From positions 30,120,214 through 30,184,213 of the forward strand of contig NC_080417.1 in assembly GCF_029873635.1 (NCBI RefSeq): a DNA stretch of 64,000 nt, read 5' to 3'. Both the position numbers and the translations under genes were made by a program. The number at the start of each line of letters is the position of its first letter. The first letter of the stretch is position 1. The notes beneath the pieces were generated by a model. It saw only the letters and a program-made list of their open reading frames with translations, had not been told where the DNA came from and ran no database searches. Of the stretch, positions 57,362 through 64,000 are shown piece by piece. The stretch comes from Malania oleifera. Lineage: Eukaryota > Streptophyta > Magnoliopsida > Santalales > Ximeniaceae.

Positions 57362-59037
57362 CAGAGAATGAACCATTTCTTGTGCCAATGAAATATTCTC
57401 AAATATACTTCTACTAGGATGAAAGCTCCCTGCTCTGGGGAAATCAATGCAAACAATAAACCTGTCATCCTTACAATAATAATTTTTGAAAAAATTTTGT
57501 AGATAACACTACAAAGACTAATAGGCCTAAACTTGTCAAAACTTTGGGGATTCTGAACTTTTGGGATTAGAACAATGTAAGATGCAGAATAAAATTTAGG
57601 AAGAGGAGACCCAGCAAAAAAATCTCTAGCTGCATCGATCACCTCTTCTTTTACAATATCCCAACAATCATGGAAAAAAGTTGAACCAAAACCATCCGAA
57701 CTTGGGTTACTATTTCTCAGGATAGAAAGAATAGCATCACTTACCTCCACCTCAGACGGTTCACGACAAAGAACAATATTCTCCTCTTCAGAAACCATAG
57801 GAGATATTATATCAACAAGATTAGTTGTTCGACTGGGGTCTACACCTGTTAAGAAAGTTTGAAAATACCTTACTGCACCCTCATGAACAGCCTCCATATA
57901 ATCCAACACTTCTCCATTCGGAAGTTTCAATGAATGAATCATAGTTTTCTTCCTCTTTTGGTTCAAAAATGCATGAAAGAACTTTGTATTGCTATCGCCC
58001 GCCTCCAACCACTTCTTTTTGGCTAGCTAAGAAATACAAATTTCCTCCCTCTTTTCCTATGCTTCCAACTCGAGTTTAGTAAGAAAGAAATCTTACTCCA
58101 TTTTTGGAGAATACCCTTCCTAAAGGTGAGCCTTTAGAACCTCCATACTTTCCTCTAGTTTTTTAATGTTCTAATGCACATGTCCAAAAGCCTATTTGTT
58201 CCAATTTCAGATTGCAACTTTCATATGCTTCAATTTAGCAGCAAGTCTAACTAAACTCGTGCCATGTGATTCCTCCCTCCAGGCTTCCTCCACGCAAGAC
58301 TTAAAAGGCTGATGAGTGCTCTACATATTTTGTTACCTAAAAGGAGAAGGACCATACCGATGCAAATTTCTATGAAATCGAATAATCAATGGGTTATGAT
58401 CTGAAGTCCTCCTCTTTCCATACTCAAAATAAATATTTGGAAAAGATTGGAGAAGATTCGAATTATAGGGGACCCTATCCAATTTTACCCAACTTCGAGA
58501 ATTTTCACTGTGATCATTACACCAAGACATGTTGCTGCCAATACCAACCAAATCCATAAGACCACAGTTGTCCAAGCAAGTATTAAATTCCTCTATAGTC
58601 GATAATGGCCTCGTATGACCATCAATACATTCCGAATATAAACGGATGATATTAAAATATCTCGTTACTAGCCAAGGGAAATCATCCTTCTTTACAAACT
58701 TCAAAACATTCCAAAGTTCCCAAAGATCTGTTTGACGACATTTAGCATAAACAAATGAAGCCAAGAAATTTTGTTCCATGGAACTAAAAATACTCGAAAT
58801 AACTTGATCATGCATATGTTGTAACTTAAAGTGCACTTCCTCTTCCCAAAACATCCAAAGTTTACCCTCCACTGATGCTTTTGCACAAAAATTTGGAAAA
58901 TTTAGAAAGTCGGCCCATTGCGACATCAAACTTTCATTAGAAAATGGCTTTGAAAAAATCAAAATAGAAAGCGAAAATTTCCTCATTAACTTTTGCAAAC
59001 AGTTTTTAGACGTGCTTAAATCCCGCACGTTACACAT
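57362..59037 (-). pseudogene. LINE ORF2, endonuclease and N-terminal RT
   Basis: Starts near MCNVRDLSTSKNCLQK at 59037, the usual L1 endonuclease opening (WNVRGL) in altered form. Endonuclease: FLASFVYAKCRQ, LVTRYFNIIR where the family has GDFN, so a catalytic Asp is lost, WVKLDRV, and RRTSDHNPLIIRF with the catalytic SDH. After stops near 58330-58020 comes the RT start: AGDSNTKFFHAFLNQKRKK, YSASYIVLIPKVQNPQSFDK, FRPISLCSVIYKIFSKII and SPEQGAFI. A frame change near 57420 precedes the break at the CAGAG duplication. Confidence 0.88.
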
Positions 59038-59770
59038 TAGAATTGTATTAATCTTAAATCAAGTTTCTTTGGACGGGTAATAACCCGTTGAGACTTCTTC
59101 TCACTTTGCCCGTTAATATCCTTCAACTTAACCAACAGAACATGTAAATCATCATCCAAACAATAGCCTTTTTCCAACGGGAGTTTCTTTAAAGTATTTG
59201 TCTCCACCTCCCTATCTGATTCACAATTATGTGGGATATACTTGGGCATGATTGTACACTCTTGTTCCAAGATTTCTGAAACCATATTACTAGATGTCAT
59301 CAACTGATCATGCACTACTATACCATCTTCTACTAACAGAATATCAGCATCGGGAGCACCCAAGACTGGTTCAACAATATTCTCCCTCTACACAATCTCA
59401 TACTGGTTTGTGTTCATCTGCAAAATATCCACTTCAGGCCTTGGATCTTCAGGAGCAAACTCCCCCTCTTCCATCTCACTTTGCGGAATTGTCTCAACCA
59501 CTGGAAAAATTTTTGATGTCGTTGCACTCTCTTAAACATGAGCCACCTCTAAAGGTTCTTCAACAATGCATGGATCTATCAATTCTCTCTGAACTTCCTT
59601 CCCTTTATCCAATAATTTCTTCACACGCCAAACTTCTTGTCATTTTTCTTGTCTTTTTTTGTATCCTTACTTCTATCCCCAATTTTCTGTTTCCTTTCAC
59701 CCACTTGGCATACCACCTTTGAATGCCCTTGTCTATGACATTTCTCACAATAAAATCCTTACTTTTTGTA
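59038..59770 (-). pseudogene. LINE ORF1, C-terminal part with zinc knuckle
   Basis: A CCHC knuckle, FYCEKCHRQGHSKVVC, lies near 59710-59760 on the minus strand. It is followed by a Lys-rich KDTKKDKKNDKK segment and then an acidic region ending KKLDLRLIQF at 59037, where the ORF2 start overlaps. Plant L1 ORF1 proteins have such a knuckle and bind RNA. Stops and frame changes break it, and the N-terminal part lies beyond element F or is missing. Confidence 0.75.
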
Positions 59771-60000
59771 CCATTATATGCACAATGTAATTTATGCACT
59801 CACAAATGATAGGGTATCAAGCTCAAGTTAGATTTCATTAACCAATGTGTTAACTCTCAACAATATGTGTGTCAATGTGTATAAGTGAGACTGAGACCTT
59901 TGATTTCAAGATAATTTATTTGTAATATGAATATTCAAAGCATCTCTAGAACCCTAAGCAAATATCTCAAAAATATTTTTCAGATATCAAGTACAATGGA
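59771..60000. other. Unassigned stretch between LINE and element F
   Basis: Neither clear LINE coding sequence nor clear LTR. The left end of the F LTR lies somewhere here or at about 60001. Confidence 0.4.
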
Positions 60001-60937
60001 TGAAAACCAAGGTATTGTCCCAAAAAGGGGGGGGGGGGTGAAGTCTTTGGGTGTTTCACTAATCGACGCACTTCCTTACGGTTTCTGCAAAGTATGGATC
60101 AACCAACGACTCCCTTTCAGTTTCCGCAAGCCCAAAAAAACTTTAAAATTCAATTTATTCAATTTCCAAACTTCGTAGTATTTATAATTAAGAATTTAAA
60201 ACATCCATGTAGTTTATATGTATGCTAAAAATTAAAGAGAGTAAAGGAAAGAGAGTGACATCAGATTTATATGAGGTTCGGCTTATCCTCAGCCTACATC
60301 CTTGCCTTTAGCAAACTACCAAAGATTCCACTAAACCAAGCCTTTCCGGGTGGAACAACACAGTTACACACTCCTTCAGTAGGTTAGAGCTTGCCTCTCC
60401 AAGTGATACCCCTCACTCGGTTACTCCTTCAATTAGGCTAGAGTTGCACCTCTCCAAACGATACCCTACGCTTAGTCAATGATTTGAACACCTCGAATCG
60501 TCCAAGAACTACAAAAAATATGAAGAAAACACCACGTACAAAAACGCTCTCAAAACATAGCAAATTAGTACAAATTCAGCATAATGTACTTCAGCAATTT
60601 AAATATCAATATGAAATAGATTTGAAGCTCAAGTAAAGAGATCACCAAGGGTTCTTTAGTAATTAAGAAAACTCAGTATTAGAACCGTAGACTTGTGATT
60701 AAGCAGCTATTCAGAAGGTATCTCCCAGATGCATGAGAGAGATTGAGAGTTCAATTTCAAGAATGCTGTGTGATTGCCTTGGTTATTAATTTCTTGGGAT
60801 TAAGGTAGTATTTATAGACATTTTAGGATTAGTTTCCTTGTTCCCCAAGTCCTGAAATATCATTAATTAACCAAATATGTTAAGTTTCTCTTGTTTGTTA
60901 GCATCAAAATAGGATGTTAAGTCTTGTAAGGCTAACA
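60001..60937 (-). repeat. 3' LTR of copia element F (left end uncertain)
   Basis: Ends GCTAACA at 60937, followed by a minus-strand polypurine tract (60938-60953, AAAAAGGGGAAGAT). It has a G-run at about 60026-60038 near its left end and the GAGGTTCGGC...GCCTACATCC box also seen in Copia-3 and E LTRs, so it is a copia LTR of the same broad type. The exact start could not be fixed because the partner LTR is outside the window. Confidence 0.7.
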
Positions 60938-62081
60938 ATCTTCCCCTTTTTGATGATGACAAACAAGGAGCAAAAATATGAGTAAGCCTTAAAAGACTCC
61001 CTCTTACAATAAGCATCATATTAACAATATTTGTAATTTCAAGATCAATTTCAAATACTCTTTTACTATCATGCTCATTCCATCATTCAAGTTCAAGATC
61101 AAATACTCTCATATTCAATATCATGTACTTCTCCTCCTTTTGATACATATATCATGTTCAATTTTTGTTCAAAAACTTCTCGCCCTTTTGACATCAATCA
61201 AAAAGAGTAGGATATCAAAAATAAATCATATTTTAGGCATATGAATATCAAACATGCATATCAAGCATATGATACCAATTGAGATTTTCATTAATTCTAA
61301 TACCAATTTAACTTTTGAATTTGTGATACCAATTGAAACATTAAAGAATAATACTAATTGAAAATTTATGATACCAATTAAAAAATAATTCATGATACCA
61401 ATTTAAAAATTAGGAAAAAATCATAATATAAGCAATCAGTCATAATACTCCCCCTGAATTTAATACATTCAGATTTGATACCAATTATGCTTTCTAAATT
61501 TATCATCCATGTTTCAAACATTTGATTCATATCATGTATGTGCTCATGGATACTAATATCAAATATCAATATCATATCAATGTCATAACATTCTCAAGGA
61601 TATTATTATGCTTGTCATGCTTAAATTTTAATTGATATTGTTGACTCTACGAGTCCAATCCTATTTTGATAATGACATATCACTTGATATTTGCTCTGTG
61701 CATTGAGTTTGTGAATAGGAACCATATTAAGCATGCACGGAAAGATAACAAGTCATGGAAGTCACAAAGTAAAGCAAACAAATCTTGGCAAGATCTATGG
61801 AACTCAAAGAGTACAAGAATCAAGATGCAATCGGAAAAGTTCAAGATCATCTTGAGAATGAGTATTTAGAACTCATGTACTTACATTTTCGTATGATTTA
61901 ATTTGAGGCTCATCGTAACTTAGAATGATTTTAGGATTCATGCATTTCATGTATATCATTAGGGAACCTTCATGGACTTAGAAATGTTTTTGAAATCATG
62001 GAAAATATGTTTTATAAAAGGCCTAAGAAAAAGAGCAAAGCATTTTTTAAAATTAGAAAAAGGAAATAAAAAAAAAAGGAC

Positions 62082-62392
62082 TTCTGTAACCTGAACTTCA
62101 CCTCAGTAGCCTGAAGAATTTCTTCGGTTGCCTGAAGATTAAGTTTGGTAACCAGAAGAATTAATGGGAATCACAGAACCTGGCAGAGGCACTTCAGTCG
62201 CCTGACCTTGGAACCTCAGGCGCCTGAACTTGCCACTTCAGGAGCCTGAACCCCACTTTGGTTGCCTAAAGTCGCTGGAAAGTTTAAAAATCATATTTTT
62301 ATTAAAAGGACTCACGAGCTTTTTCTTTGATCCAACGGCTGAGATCAATTCTAAGGGTTAAACACTATATATACTGATTATCTAAACCCTAG
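62082..62392 (+). promoter_or_regulatory. U3 array, TATA box and telo-box of the E-type solo LTR
   Basis: Array of TTCAGGCGCCTGAA-like palindromes (62082-62272), TATATATA at 62366-62373 and AAACCCTAG at 62384-62392. The array members here include CTCAGGCGCCTGAA and TTCAGGAGCCTGAA. Confidence 0.65.
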
Positions 62393-62745
62393 AACTAAGC
62401 TAAGACACACAACAAGAGAAGAACTCATCGTATTGCAAGATCGTAGAGAAACTTGAGCTGATTGTCTGCACTTCATTCTACTTTCATTGTCTTTGGGCAA
62501 AGCTATTCCGAAAATCAAAGGGCATTCATTCATTCAACTGTACTTCAATCTAGTATTGAGGTTTGATCATTCAAGTTATTGTTTTCAAGAACTTCTCATC
62601 TTATTACGTATTCTTGAACATCATTAGAAAAGGTTTGATCTTGAGTGTGCATATTCGTGTAAAATTGATTTTTGAAAAGATCTTACTTGAGAAAGATTAT
62701 TTAACTTGGTTGATTGATTTTTGATTCAAGAGTCTATAAATATAC

Positions 62746-62753
<8 letters not shown>

Positions 62754-62795
<42 letters not shown>
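62754..62795. repeat. (TA)n microsatellite
   Basis: About 21 TA units inside the E-type solo LTR; the E LTRs lack this expansion. Confidence 0.95.
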
Positions 62796-62797
<2 letters not shown>

Positions 62798-64000
62798 TTC
62801 ATTGAGCTTATTATTGAAAAACCTATTTTGATTAAAAGGTTGATCTTGAAAGTACCTATACATATATATAGTTATTCTAAAAAAATCATTACTTGATTTA
62901 AATTGTGTGGTTGATTGAAAGGTTTGATTCAAGTGTGTGTTTTCTAAAAGAACTATATTTTAGTTATATTAACACTTGATTAAATATCCTTGACGCTTAT
63001 AACTATATACTCTATTGAGGGATAATTTTTGAAAAACAAGATACTCAGTTGTGATTGAATACTTGAAAGAAAAACTTTGTGATTTTGATTGATTTAATAT
63101 TCAAGACAAAATTTTTGTTAACAAGGTCACTTCAAATATATTTGTGCATTTTTGCAAAGTGAATCAAGAATCCTAGTATACTCCAACACATTTTAAATAT
63201 ATCTTTACTTTGGAGTTTTGGTTAAATAGGGACTTATGTGTTGAAGCATATCATACATAAAACGATTGTATCGTTTTCATACATTCATGAGTTTCAAGTT
63301 ATATCATATGCTAATGTATTAAGAAATTGAATTGTACTCACAAGATTTTGTTAGAAGCATTGTTTTGAGTGTTATTTTTCAGATTCTATTGTATACACGG
63401 TTCGATGTGTGAACCGGTGTGTGAGGAGAGAGCTGTATCTCTTGTAAGCAGCGGAGTAGGAAGGAGTTGTACCTCTTGTAAGCAGCGGATTGTAAGGGAA
63501 GCTCCGTCCCAATTTAAGGAGCAGGGATTTAGTAAATCCTTGAGTGGTTGCTCAAGGCGAGGACGTAGGCCAAGTCGGTTGAACCTCATAAAACTGTGTT
63601 TGTCTTCTCTCTTCCCTTTACTATTTATTTCAACATTGCGTTTAAATTGTGTATATTACATGCATAGGTTGGATAGTCTTACACTTAAGTAAATTGAGTA
63701 ACAAGATTTTATTGGTAAATAAATAAGAAGGGTTTAAGGGGTAAATAAGTGTCAGATTTTTTAAATACCTAATTCACCCCCTCCCCTCTTGGGATTACAC
63801 CTAATTCAACAGATATATTCATGAATACCAATATACTTTATAGATACCAATGCTAATGTCACATTATGCACAACTCATGAATATTAAATTATTTAGATGC
63901 AAAATTTTCCATTTATCCACGTGATCCATCATAAGCATACATGGTCAAAAATTAATTTCATATGCATATATCAATACCATAACAAAATTTATGCTTCTAA

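Larger units (their letters stand above)
24007..59770 (-). mobile_element. L1-type LINE, split into four pieces by nested LTR elements
   Basis: Pieces at 24007-26293, 28351-28714, 35737-35805 and 57362-about 59770 join in order on the minus strand into a plant L1 of about 5.1 kb: zinc-knuckle ORF1, then endonuclease, RT and RNase H in ORF2. The joins are exact when one copy of each 5-bp duplication (AAGAG, CCCTA, CAGAG) is removed, and the RT protein motifs then run on without a gap. The 3' end has AATAAAATTAGG followed by an A-rich tail near 24007-24040. The 5' end is not seen; it is cut or covered by element F. This is the oldest layer of the right half. Confidence 0.9.
61639..63811 (+). 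mobile_element. Solo LTR of the E family
   Basis: 2173 bp, starting TGTTGACTCTACGAG and ending CCTAATTCAACA, the reverse complement of the E LTR ends, with perfect duplication GATAT (61634-61638 and 63812-63816). No internal region. It is inverted relative to the E LTR at 54047-56167 and is somewhat longer, partly from a TA microsatellite. It contains the perfect hairpin CCTTGAG/CTCAAGG at 63538-63557. Confidence 0.92.
60938..64000 (-). mobile_element. Element F internal region, partial
   Basis: Sequence after the polypurine tract, non-coding, with many GATACCAATT-type repeats near 61270-61400 and again after 63812. It is interrupted by a solo LTR of the E family (61639-63811) and runs beyond the window; no pol motif is reached. 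Confidence 0.6.

Noticed and set aside
62714..62896. Short ORF rich in Tyr and Ile
   Set aside because: It translates the TA microsatellite in the E-type solo LTR.

Overview
The window is plant nuclear DNA, most likely from a eudicot. It is AT-rich, has no bacterial-type gene packing, and is almost filled by LTR retrotransposons and one plant L1 LINE. Their families (Ty1/copia with TGGTATCAGAGC primer sites, Athila-like Ty3/gypsy with a TTTTTGGCGCCGTTGCC primer site, and an L1 with a C-terminal RNase H) are typical of angiosperms. I found no intact host gene, tRNA, rRNA or CRISPR array. The best host trace is one possible terminal coding exon at 6891-6962.

Left part (1-24006): host sequence carries Copia-1 (1603-6530, plus strand, perfect 5-bp target duplication). 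It also carries Copia-2 (7544-21640, minus strand), which is split by the larger Copia-3 (9235-19032, minus strand, SIRE-like, LTRs of about 1.45 kb). Copia-3 has a third, broken ORF after pol that resembles the family named 'putative plant transposon protein'. Non-coding host DNA with one or two MITE-like foldbacks follows (21641-24006).

Right part (24007-64000): one minus-strand LINE of about 5 kb is cut into four pieces (24007-26293, 28351-28714, 35737-35805, 57362-about 59770). Three insertions separate the pieces, each with a perfect 5-bp duplication: solo LTR C (26294-28350), element B (28715-35736, Athila-like without pol) and solo LTR A (35806-57361). LTR A is itself split by Athila-like element D (36798-56180, duplication tgtat). 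The 5' LTR of D is split in turn by copia element E (46657-56167, duplication tgacg). At the right edge a copia element F begins near 60001 and runs out of the window. It is interrupted by a solo LTR of the E family in the opposite orientation (61639-63811, duplication gatat).

All coding regions are decayed. Many stops lie where related elements have Gln, Arg or Trp codons, so they fit C-to-T or G-to-A changes such as deamination of methylated cytosine. The most unusual signal is regulatory. Three LTR types (Copia-3, solo LTR C, solo LTR A) carry arrays of the 10-bp palindrome TCGTCGACGA, often paired about 19-21 bp apart, just upstream of a TATA box in the sense direction. The same unit also lies between pol and the third ORF of Copia-3. 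The E family has a different palindrome (near TTCAGGCGCCTGAA) in the equivalent place, followed by a TATA box and a telo-box. Coordinates and domain calls come from reading the sequence by eye; no database search was run.
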